This document shows positions 1 to 5,398 of a stretch of 5,398 bases of DNA, piece after piece. The first letter of the stretch is position 1. Every line of letters starts with the position of its first letter. The translations under genes were made by a program, and so were the position numbers. The notes under the pieces are model-generated. The model worked only from the letters and a program-made list of their open reading frames with translations, was not told where the DNA came from and searched no databases. This DNA comes from Pseudomonadota bacterium (lineage in GTDB: Bacteria > Pseudomonadota > Alphaproteobacteria > Paracaedibacterales > CAIULA01). Location of the stretch: assembly GCA_021804455.1 (NCBI GenBank), contig JAJZHT010000092.1:1-5398 (forward strand), given 5' to 3'.

Positions 1-22
1 AGGGGGTTAACTCTCACGAAGG

Positions 23-1822
23 TTAGGCCGTAGGCGCAGGCTGAGGCGTATTGGCAGGATGTTCTGGGATAGCTTCCTTTTTAGGAAGTTCGGGCGCAGA
101 CGGTCCTCCCTTTCCTAGGGAACTTGCTCCATGGTTCGAAGATGGCTCCTTATTATCTTGATTTTTAGAAGGTTCATGATCCTTATTATCTTTCGATTTA
201 CTATCCGTTTCTTCTTCAATCTTTAAAGAAACGTAACGAGGTTCATTGTTACGAATCACCAAAAGTAAAACATTTTTACGCTTTGATTTCTTGGCAGACT
301 CAATACTGTTGTTAAAGTCTTGAGGCGTGTTCAACTCTTTCTGGTTGGCTTCAACAATAACATCACCCCTCATAAGACCAACATCCACAGCAGGGCTGTT
401 GCTGTCAACTTTTAGGACATAAACCCCCTTCAAAGTACCATTTTGGGCATAGCGCTGTTTGACATCATCGGGAATTGTTCCAACTTTAATTCCTAAAACT
501 TCTATGGATTGAACATCAGACGTTTTTTCTTCGCCATCAATCTTACCCTTTTGTAAAGCCTCTTCAAACTCACCAATTTTAACATCGAGAGTCAGTTCCT
601 TACCTTTACGCCATACTTTGATTTTACATTCTTTTCCAATCGGAGTTTCTCCTACCAGACGCGACAAACGATTAGACTCATTAATAGGTTTACCATCAAA
701 TTCCAAAACCACATCACCGCTTTGTAATCCAGCTTTTTGAGCAGGACCTTCCGAAGTAACACTGCCAATAATCGCTCCCTGAGTTTTTAGGCCCAAACTT
801 TCCGCCATATCCTCGGTTAGGTTCTGGATGCGAACTCCCAGCCACCCTCTTTTGGTACGGCCGTATTCCAGCAATTGTTCAACTGTTTTTTTGGCAATAT
901 CGGCCGGAATGGCAAAACCAATTCCAACATTGCCCCCACTGGGAGAAAAAATAGCCGTATTAATACCGATAACCTTGCCCTTCGTGCTCAACAAGCAACC
1001 ACCTGAATTGCCCATATTAATCTGGGCACTGTGTTGAATAAAAGCATCGACATAATTGTTGCGGCTGGGCGTTACAAGGTCACGACCCTTACTGGAAATA
1101 ATACCGTTTGTAACAGTGCTTCCCAAACCAAAAGGATTTCCTATGGCTAAAACCCACTCGCCAACTTTAGCGTGCTCCGAATCCCCCCATTCCAAGGTGG
1201 GAAGCTTACGTTTTTCCTCAGGCAAGCTATCTGTTTTCACCCTTAAAATAGCAATATCGGTTCGTTCATCGGTTGCGTGAACAACAGCCTCTAATTCCGT
1301 TTTATCATTTAAGAAAATACTGATTTTCTTGGCATCGGCAATGACGTGATAATTGGTTACAATGAACGCCTGTTGCTGATCTGAACGAATAATAAAACCC
1401 GACCCCAAAGATTGAACGCGCCGTGGACGATCAAAATCAAAAAAATCACGGAATAATTCTTCAGGAAATCCTGGAAAATTGCGAGGAATATCAAAAGGAC
1501 GATCTTTGCCTTCGATAACCTGTGTGGTAGCCACATTAACGACAGCGGGCAAAGCAGCTTCAGCAATTGCGACAAACCCCTTGGTGATATCTAAATCCTT
1601 TCCGTTTTCATTATCTTTAGCATTGCTGGAAGAAGTGTTAGTGCTCTCTTGTACAGCTGTGGCAGAGACGGTCTCTGTTTTTTTGACAGCTTCCGGGGTG
1701 GGTTTGCTGGCCCATGCCAAAGCCAAGGGCGATACAAGACTCAAAATCATGCAGGATAAGGCTGTTTTCTTAACAATCTGAGATAAATACATTTTCTTTT
1801 CAAAAGACGACTTTACTTTCAC
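23..1822 (-). CDS. degP: Periplasmic Do/HtrA-family serine endoprotease (DegP-like), GTG start
   Basis: This is an exported trypsin-like protease and probable chaperone that handles misfolded periplasmic proteins. The 599-residue product has a Sec signal peptide (basic start, hydrophobic stretch about 20-36, cleavage probably after ALA36 or AWA38) and then a Ser/Thr/Asn-rich linker to about 78. The protease domain spans about 80-320, with the triad His159 (TNYHV), Asp189 (TDIAIL) and Ser273 (GNSGG). PDZ1 lies at about 325-425 and PDZ2 at about 440-535. A Lys/Asp/Pro/Ser-rich tail (536-599) extends beyond the usual two-PDZ architecture and makes the protein longer than typical Do proteases, which have roughly 450-510 residues. 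The start is GTG, chosen because GGAG lies 7 bases upstream; Met11 is a poorer alternative with only a purine-rich stretch before it. It is the last gene of the hflK-hflC-degP run, 19 bases after hflC. The residues before the nucleophile (QHSAQINMGNSGGC) differ from the common QTDAAIN-x-GNSGG form. Family assignment is firm; choosing degP over degQ or mucD as the name is not. Confidence 0.95.
   Translation of the reverse strand: MKVKSSFEKKMYLSQIVKKTALSCMILSLVSPLALAWASKPTPEAVKKTETVSATAVQESTNTSSSNAKDNENGKDLDITKGFVAIAEAALPAVVNVATTQVIEGKDRPFDIPRNFPGFPEELFRDFFDFDRPRRVQSLGSGFIIRSDQQQAFIVTNYHVIADAKKISIFLNDKTELEAVVHATDERTDIAILRVKTDSLPEEKRKLPTLEWGDSEHAKVGEWVLAIGNPFGLGSTVTNGIISSKGRDLVTPSRNNYVDAFIQHSAQINMGNSGGCLLSTKGKVIGINTAIFSPSGGNVGIGFAIPADIAKKTVEQLLEYGRTKRGWLGVRIQNLTEDMAESLGLKTQGAIIGSVTSEGPAQKAGLQSGDVVLEFDGKPINESNRLSRLVGETPIGKECKIKVWRKGKELTLDVKIGEFEEALQKGKIDGEEKTSDVQSIEVLGIKVGTIPDDVKQRYAQNGTLKGVYVLKVDSNSPAVDVGLMRGDVIVEANQKELNTPQDFNNSIESAKKSKRKNVLLLVIRNNEPRYVSLKIEEETDSKSKDNKDHEPSKNQDNKEPSSNHGASSLGKGGPSAPELPKKEAIPEHPANTPQPAPTA
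147..192. repeat. Short direct repeat in the degP tail coding sequence
   Basis: The 13-base word TCCTTATTATCTT occurs at 147-159 and again at 180-192, 33 bases (11 codons) apart and in the same frame. On the minus strand the copies encode the DNK-containing segments at residues 545-547 and 556-558 of the protease tail. This suggests the tail grew in part by a small in-frame duplication. Confidence 0.6.
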
Positions 1823-1823
1823 G

Positions 1824-1840
1824 CTTGAACTCCATTCAAG
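1824..1840 (-). promoter_or_regulatory. Potential hairpin presenting the degP ribosome-binding site in its loop
   Basis: In the minus-strand RNA, CUUGAA (1840-1835) can pair with UUCAAG (1829-1824) around the 5-base loop UGGAG. The loop contains the GGAG Shine-Dalgarno sequence (1833-1830), 7 bases before the GTG start at 1822. The hairpin fills nearly the whole gap between the hflC stop (1844-1842) and the degP start. The repeat and the spacing are seen directly; any effect on translation is inferred. The stem is only 6 pairs, two of them G-C. Confidence 0.45.
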
Positions 1841-1841
1841 A

Positions 1842-2717
1842 TTAAGGGTTGGGGGCTTTTCTAAAATAAGTTAAAAGATCACTGTCCGTAGATAAAACAT
1901 ACGTTGTATCAGCATCCAATGCTTCTTTATAAGTTTCCATTGTACGATAAAAATTATAAAATGAAGCATCTTTTCCAAAGGCCTCTGCCGCCAATTTAAT
2001 AGCCTCGGCATCACCTTGACCACGACAAATTTGTGCTTTTTGTTCAGCCTCAGCTAGGATAATTACACTTTCTTTGTCGGCGTCAGCTCGAATACCCTGG
2101 GCTGCCTCGGCACCCTTGGCACGATTTTCCATGGCAAAACGACCTAACTCGGCATTCATACGTGCAAAAACGGCGTTTCGGTTTTCAACAGGCAATTCTG
2201 TACGAATGATTCGTACGTCAATAATTTCCAATCCCAAAGGCGCAGCCATCGATCGAACCTCTTGCTCGATTTGATGCATGATTCCCGATCGCTCAGCGCT
2301 CAGCATCGTGCGAAGAGGTATTTTGCCCAAGACATTACGAACGGAACTACTGATTAAAGCCTCCAAACGCATTTGCGCCCCCGTTTCAGAAGCCGGCTTA
2401 ATAGTACGAAAAAACAACAAAGGATCACTAATACGGTACCGGGTATAGGTATCAACAACCAAACGCTTTTGGTCCCCTGTGGTAATCTGTATAGGGGGCA
2501 AATCGTAATCAAGAACCCTTTTATCATAAAAAGTAACATCTTGAATGAAAGGAATTTTGAATTTCAGACCCGGTTTTGTATGGACTCTGCGCCATTCACC
2601 AAATTGCAGAACGATAGCCTGGCTGGTTTGGTCAACTGTGAAAATGGAGGTACTAACCAACATGAGGCCAAACATCAAAGATGCCAAGATAAGGATAGGA
2701 AGTTTAGAAGTATTCAT
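1842..2717 (-). CDS. hflC: HflC, SPFH-domain modulator of the FtsH protease
   Basis: HflC is the partner of HflK. In well-studied bacteria the two form a large inner-membrane assembly that encloses FtsH and controls its access to membrane substrates. The 291-residue protein is of normal length. It has an N-terminal membrane anchor (about 6-27), after which the chain is expected to be periplasmic. The SPFH/band 7 domain begins near 28 (VLQFGEW at 36-42, PGLKFKIPF at 49-57). The family segment DVRIIRTELP (167-176) is followed by NRNAVFARMNAE (179-190). An Ala/Glu-rich helical coiled-coil region runs about 190-245 and includes RGQGDAEA (232-239). The C-terminal YVLSTDSDLLTYF (273-285) matches the end of known HflC proteins. 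Translation starts at ATG 2717, with AAGGG 8 bases upstream inside the last codons of hflK. The 5-base gap to hflK indicates cotranscription and probably coupled translation. No defect is visible. Confidence 0.96.
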   Translation of the reverse strand: MNTSKLPILILASLMFGLMLVSTSIFTVDQTSQAIVLQFGEWRRVHTKPGLKFKIPFIQDVTFYDKRVLDYDLPPIQITTGDQKRLVVDTYTRYRISDPLLFFRTIKPASETGAQMRLEALISSSVRNVLGKIPLRTMLSAERSGIMHQIEQEVRSMAAPLGLEIIDVRIIRTELPVENRNAVFARMNAELGRFAMENRAKGAEAAQGIRADADKESVIILAEAEQKAQICRGQGDAEAIKLAAEAFGKDASFYNFYRTMETYKEALDADTTYVLSTDSDLLTYFRKAPNP

Positions 2718-2722
2718 AATTT

Positions 2723-3997
2723 TTACCCTTTTTTAGAATCAGGGTTAGAAGGCGTTGTTTCATTCGAATAATTCTCAGAAACAGTCGAGGGTGACGTCTG
2801 TGGTTTTTTAGAAGGCTGTAGGTTCAAATAAGGAACGACGCCAGATCCCCCCTTCCCTGCTTCTATTCCTGGACTTACAAAAACTTTATTCCCTTTGGCC
2901 AAAACCTTTTGCATTGTTTCAAGGTAATAACGGCGTGTTGTTATTTCTGGATTTAGTTTATAAGAAGCCAGAATCGAATTAAAGCGAGCAACTTCACCTT
3001 TAATTTGGGCAATAATTTGTTGTTGATAAGCCTCAGCCGAGCGCAAAATCTCCATAGCCTTTCCCCGTGCCCGAGGCAATTTGTCATTTCGATAAGCCTC
3101 TGCCTCGTTACGTAAACGATCAGCATCCACCAAAGACGCCTGCATGTCATTGAAAGCCTGAACAACCTGTACGGGTGGATCAACCCTTTGCAATTGAACG
3201 CTGACAACTTGAACGCCGGCCTTATAAACGTCCAGAATTTTTTGCAATAATTCCTGAGATTTACTGCCTATAGTCTCTCGACCTTCAGTTAGGGCCAAAC
3301 GGGCTGTTGTTTGACCGAGAATTTCACGAATGGCACTTTCAGCGGCAACGCGAATGGTTCCCTCTGGATCCCTTAAAGTAAACAAGTAATCGGAAATATC
3401 CTTGATCTTCCACAAAACCGTATAGTTTGTGTGTACCATGTTCTCGTCACCCGTTAGAATGAGATTCTGTTCTTGAGCCTCGGCCGTAGTACGACCTGTG
3501 TCAGCTCTTAACCCGCCGTCGATTTTATTTAAGACAGCAACTTTTTTAATAATTTCATATTCAATAGGTGTAGGAAGACGATAACGTAAACCTGGTTGAC
3601 TGATGCGAACCATTTCCCCGAATCGCAATACAACCGCCAGTTCTCCCTCTTGGACACGGTAAAAACCTGAACTAAACCATATTCCCCCCACAATAAAGAC
3701 CGCAGCTATAAATAAGCTGACAATCCCTTTTTGACCTCCATCACCCGTACCGCCAGTGCTTTTGGTATTATTCTTTTGCTGGCGCCACCATTCTTGAATT
3801 TTTTCCAAAAGATCATCCAACGCGTTCCCCGAGGAAGCTGAAGGTTTTTGTGGATTGCGTCGATTTTGCAATGATTCTACTTTATTTTTCCCTGCTGTCC
3901 CTCTGTTGTTTTTAGGGATTTCTTCGGTTTTTTCATTTTGAGCCCAAGGATTCTGGGGCATTTCATCCTGCGGATTATCTTGATCGTCAAGCGTCAT
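2723..3997 (-). CDS. hflK: HflK, SPFH-domain modulator of the FtsH protease
   Basis: HflK is the larger subunit of the HflK-HflC complex that regulates FtsH at the inner membrane. The 424-residue product begins with a polar, Asn/Gln/Lys-rich segment (1-90), taken to be cytoplasmic. This contains MPQNPW (13-18), which resembles the MPWN-type start of many HflK proteins, and WW at 70-71. One membrane helix lies at about 91-112. The SPFH domain follows (YRVQEGELAVVLRFGE at 113-128), with the HflK hallmark LTGDENMV (181-188) and VDPPVQVVQAFNDM (272-285). A charged helical coiled coil spans about 286-340, and RRYYLETMQKVL sits at 355-366. The last 40 residues are a Ser/Pro/Asn-rich tail. The 3997 start lacks a clear Shine-Dalgarno sequence. 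An ATG at Met13 (3961-3959) is preceded by AGGA at 4 bases and may be the true start. This is the first gene of the operon, with a good promoter just upstream. Confidence 0.96.
   Translation of the reverse strand: MTLDDQDNPQDEMPQNPWAQNEKTEEIPKNNRGTAGKNKVESLQNRRNPQKPSASSGNALDDLLEKIQEWWRQQKNNTKSTGGTGDGGQKGIVSLFIAAVFIVGGIWFSSGFYRVQEGELAVVLRFGEMVRISQPGLRYRLPTPIEYEIIKKVAVLNKIDGGLRADTGRTTAEAQEQNLILTGDENMVHTNYTVLWKIKDISDYLFTLRDPEGTIRVAAESAIREILGQTTARLALTEGRETIGSKSQELLQKILDVYKAGVQVVSVQLQRVDPPVQVVQAFNDMQASLVDADRLRNEAEAYRNDKLPRARGKAMEILRSAEAYQQQIIAQIKGEVARFNSILASYKLNPEITTRRYYLETMQKVLAKGNKVFVSPGIEAGKGGSGVVPYLNLQPSKKPQTSPSTVSENYSNETTPSNPDSKKG
2726..2730 (-). promoter_or_regulatory. Ribosome-binding site of hflC, inside the end of hflK
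   Basis: The minus strand reads AAGGG here, 8 bases before the hflC ATG at 2717 and inside the final Lys-Gly codons of hflK. This placement supports the chosen hflC start and suggests that ribosomes finishing hflK help initiate hflC, consistent with the two proteins being made for a joint complex. Confidence 0.65.
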
Positions 3998-4016
3998 ATT
4001 GGTTTCGCACTTTAAA

Positions 4017-4036
4017 AGGACTTTACTAGAAGTCCT
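4017..4036. repeat. Perfect 7-bp inverted repeat at the predicted hflK transcription start
   Basis: AGGACTT (4017-4023) and AAGTCCT (4030-4036) are exact reverse complements around a 6-base centre. The element lies immediately downstream of the predicted hflK -10 box and covers the predicted +1. It could be an operator for a dimeric regulator or a stem-loop at the 5' end of the operon mRNA. On the minus strand four T residues follow it, but the stem is short with only three G-C pairs, so it is a poor terminator. The function is inferred. Confidence 0.45.
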
Positions 4037-4039
4037 CTC

Positions 4040-4068
4040 ACTATAGCGAATGTCGTCTTTGCACTCAA
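4040..4068 (-). promoter_or_regulatory. Predicted sigma70-type promoter of the hflK-hflC-degP operon
   Basis: On the minus strand TTGAGT (4068-4063) and TATAGT (4045-4040) are separated by exactly 17 bases. They match the -35 consensus at 4 of 6 positions and the -10 consensus at 5 of 6. Transcription would begin near 4032-4035, giving a leader of about 36 bases before the 3997 start codon. It is the only well-spaced pair I found on this strand in the gap. This is a prediction by motif only. Confidence 0.6.
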
Positions 4069-4137
4069 TGGGGGTTCTTTATCTTGGATGTACGACACGG
4101 AACTTTTTGGTAGATAAGATGGGATGTTAAGCCTATA

Positions 4138-4167
4138 TTAACTTCAATTCTCTATCCTAAGTATAAT
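4138..4167 (+). promoter_or_regulatory. Predicted promoter of the exported repeat-protein gene
   Basis: A perfect TATAAT (4162-4167) is preceded, after an 18-base spacer, by TTAACT (4138-4143), which matches the -35 consensus at 4 of 6 positions. Transcription would start near 4173-4175, only about 10-12 bases before ATG 4185. The weak AGG ribosome site (4175-4177) would then be at the very 5' end of the message. Such a short leader implies either a nearly leaderless mRNA or a different real start point. Confidence 0.5.
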
Positions 4168-4184
4168 TTCGTGCAGGCTTTGTA

Positions 4185-5398
4185 ATGACCGTGCTGGGAA
4201 TAAAATTGAACAAAATTATTCTTTTCTTACTAGCATTCAATACTGTTTTTATGGACAAAGCTCAGGCGAGCCTTTCTGAAGACGAGATAACAGATTTATC
4301 GCGTCGCTATATACATTTCCAACCAAGAGAGTTTCCTGACGTTAGGGATAAGCCTTGTAAAGCGATACAGTTTGTCTACTTCTTGCAACACGAACTCCAG
4401 AGTGCTGAACAAAGCAATAACTCCAAGCATTCTCAAAAACTCGCCCGGGAAATTGTTGCTATTATTACCGAAGGGACAGGCGTGGGGGGGATCAGCACCC
4501 AACGTTCCGCCACAGAGGAGGAGAAAAAAATTATTTTTGGGGCTTTATATCAAGCTTACTCTAAGGGAGCTGAATATATAAACGTACAAAATCCCACAGG
4601 CCATCAAAGAGTTATCCAAACTGTTTATGAGGTGGGGAAGAATTCCCAAGGGTCTCTACCTAAAACCTATAATTTCATTAGCGATACGTCTGCTTATGAA
4701 AAATTTATGAAAGAATTTCAGTGGGTTTATTTACAATTAGAAAATGAGCCTGATTGGAGGGTCTATGGTGATAAGTTTTGGCAAATCCTAAAAAGTCCGA
4801 AGGAAAAACTAGAATTTAAAGAATTCTTTTTAAAAAACCCTCAGGAAATCGATTTGCTTCGGCAAGCTGATCGGTTTTTATCAAAAAAAGGAACATGGAC
4901 CTATGCAATAGATCCGGCAAGTGTCTTAAGGTATTTAAAAAAGGTTGCGCCTGAAGAAAGGGATCAATTTGTTGATAAGGTTCTGAAAATTATTGCTAAC
5001 ATACCAGAAGATTTGGAAGGTTGTCGTACGGCCTTTAGAGCCCTTATTGATCTGGATCGAAAGGAACGAGAGGAATTTGTAAAACATTTTTTAATCCTTA
5101 TTACACAGGCTCCCGGACTCAATTCCAAGCAATGTGCGAAAATCTTAGATAGTCTTTATTATGTAGAGAAGGAAGAAAGAGAAAAGTTTATTGAATACGT
5201 TTTGAAGATTTTTCCAGATACGGCACTTGAGTTATTTCAAAGTCGCGAAGAGTCAATTCGTGAGATATTAAGAAAAGGTTATCAAAGTGCCATAGAGGAT
5301 TTGTCTGAGTACTCTGATTCTGAACAAAGACAAAATCGGATCAATCAAGTTTTGCGTTTTGCGGAAGAAAATAAATTACCTGATGATGAAATTGTCAT
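4185..5398 (+). CDS. Unrecognised exported protein with C-terminal helical repeats, 3' end outside window
   Basis: I do not recognise this family. The frame is open for 404 codons from ATG 4185 to the window edge, with no stop, so the gene is partial only because the window ends. The first 28 residues form a good Sec signal peptide: Lys7/Lys10, hydrophobic IILFLLAFNTVF (11-22), then KAQA|S with cleavage expected after Ala28. The mature protein should be periplasmic, surface-located or secreted. Residues 29-240 are mixed polar and aromatic with no motif I can name. Residues 244-353 hold three consecutive repeats of about 36 residues with core E-R-x-x-F-[VI]-x-x-[VF]-L, and weaker copies flank them. 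The pattern suggests paired amphipathic helices, as in superhelical repeat proteins that bind other proteins. The first in-frame upstream stop is TAA at 4164, so the start is confined to a short interval; an AGG lies 7 bases before ATG 4185. GTG 4191 and TTG 4206 are less likely alternatives. The gene is divergent from hflK. Lysine and AT-rich codons are more prominent than in the operon. Confidence 0.85.
   Translation, partial: MTVLGIKLNKIILFLLAFNTVFMDKAQASLSEDEITDLSRRYIHFQPREFPDVRDKPCKAIQFVYFLQHELQSAEQSNNSKHSQKLAREIVAIITEGTGVGGISTQRSATEEEKKIIFGALYQAYSKGAEYINVQNPTGHQRVIQTVYEVGKNSQGSLPKTYNFISDTSAYEKFMKEFQWVYLQLENEPDWRVYGDKFWQILKSPKEKLEFKEFFLKNPQEIDLLRQADRFLSKKGTWTYAIDPASVLRYLKKVAPEERDQFVDKVLKIIANIPEDLEGCRTAFRALIDLDRKEREEFVKHFLILITQAPGLNSKQCAKILDSLYYVEKEEREKFIEYVLKIFPDTALELFQSREESIREILRKGYQSAIEDLSEYSDSEQRQNRINQVLRFAEENKLPDDEIV
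4914..5243 (+). repeat. Three tandem protein-level repeats of about 36 codons
   Basis: Repeats cover residues 244-279, 280-316 and 317-353 of the exported protein. Aligned on the conserved Arg (259, 295, 332; spacing 36 and 37), they share Leu 8 residues before it, Glu immediately before it, Phe 3 after, Val/Ile 4 after, Val/Phe 7 after, Leu 8 after and a hydrophobic pair 10-11 after. Cys280 and Cys317 each lie exactly 15 residues before the Arg. The underlying DNA has diverged, with different codons throughout, so these are old duplications and not slippage-prone DNA repeats. Confidence 0.7.

Noticed and set aside
1..22. Terminator or further gene after degP
   Set aside because: Only 22 bases are available past the stop codon, with no stem-loop followed by a T run. 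The operon's end cannot be judged from this window.
1748..1760. Lipoprotein signal (Cys24) in the protease N-terminus
   Set aside because: The residues before Cys24 are A-L-S, without the Leu expected at -3 of a lipobox. The hydrophobic stretch continues past it to ordinary AxA cleavage sites.
828..1781. Plus-strand open frames at 828-1037, 1056-1280 and 1479-1781 opposite degP, and a minus-strand frame at 1357-1575
   Set aside because: They lie wholly within a well-supported protease gene that has intact catalytic and PDZ motifs. Their translations show no domain and I see no ribosome site that would favour them.
2074..3207. Open frames at 2074-2274, 2354-2539, 2373-2771, 2545-2736 and 2953-3207 within hflC and hflK
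   Set aside because: They are shadows of the two SPFH genes in other frames, with no family-like sequence and no gap to occupy.
4017..4036. Intrinsic terminator at the 7-bp inverted repeat
   Set aside because: The stem is short with three G-C pairs and only four T residues follow on the minus strand. It would also end the hflK transcript right after its own predicted promoter.
4171..4173. GTG at 4171 as the start of the plus-strand gene
   Set aside because: It is 14 bases before ATG 4185 and therefore out of frame.
4296..4581. Short open frames at 4296-4502 (minus) and 4372-4581 (plus)
   Set aside because: Both overlap the longer plus-strand frame from 4185, which has a signal peptide, a promoter candidate and repeats, and is open to the window edge.

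Overview
The window looks like chromosomal DNA from an alphaproteobacterium, moderately AT-rich and coding-dense. The main evidence is the gene order hflK-hflC-Do protease, an arrangement common in that class, together with the character of the proteins. I suspect a host-associated lineage of the Holosporales/Rickettsiales kind, but this is an inference from style and base composition; no marker gene in the window settles it.

Region 1 (about 23-4068, minus strand) is a compact three-gene operon read right to left. It starts with a sigma70-type promoter (4040-4068) and a small palindrome at the predicted transcription start, followed by hflK (2723-3997), hflC (1842-2717) and a periplasmic Do/HtrA-family serine protease, degP (23-1822). 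The gaps are only 5 and 19 bases. HflK and HflC are SPFH-domain inner-membrane proteins that assemble around the membrane protease FtsH and modulate it. The DegP-like protein degrades or chaperones misfolded proteins in the periplasm. The operon is therefore an envelope protein quality-control unit. The 19-base gap before degP is almost entirely a potential hairpin whose loop carries the protease's Shine-Dalgarno sequence.

Region 2 (3998-4184) is a 187-base divergent intergenic region with a good promoter candidate in each direction.

Region 3 (4185 to the window end, plus strand) is the first 404 codons of a gene that continues outside the window. It encodes a protein with a signal peptide and no family I recognise. 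Its C-terminal half contains diverged helical repeats of about 36 residues (core E-R-x-x-F-[VI]), with cysteines at equivalent positions in two consecutive repeats. This is the least explained part of the window and the best candidate for something undescribed. One partial gene does not establish a new system. I see no RNA genes, insertion sequences or CRISPR arrays.
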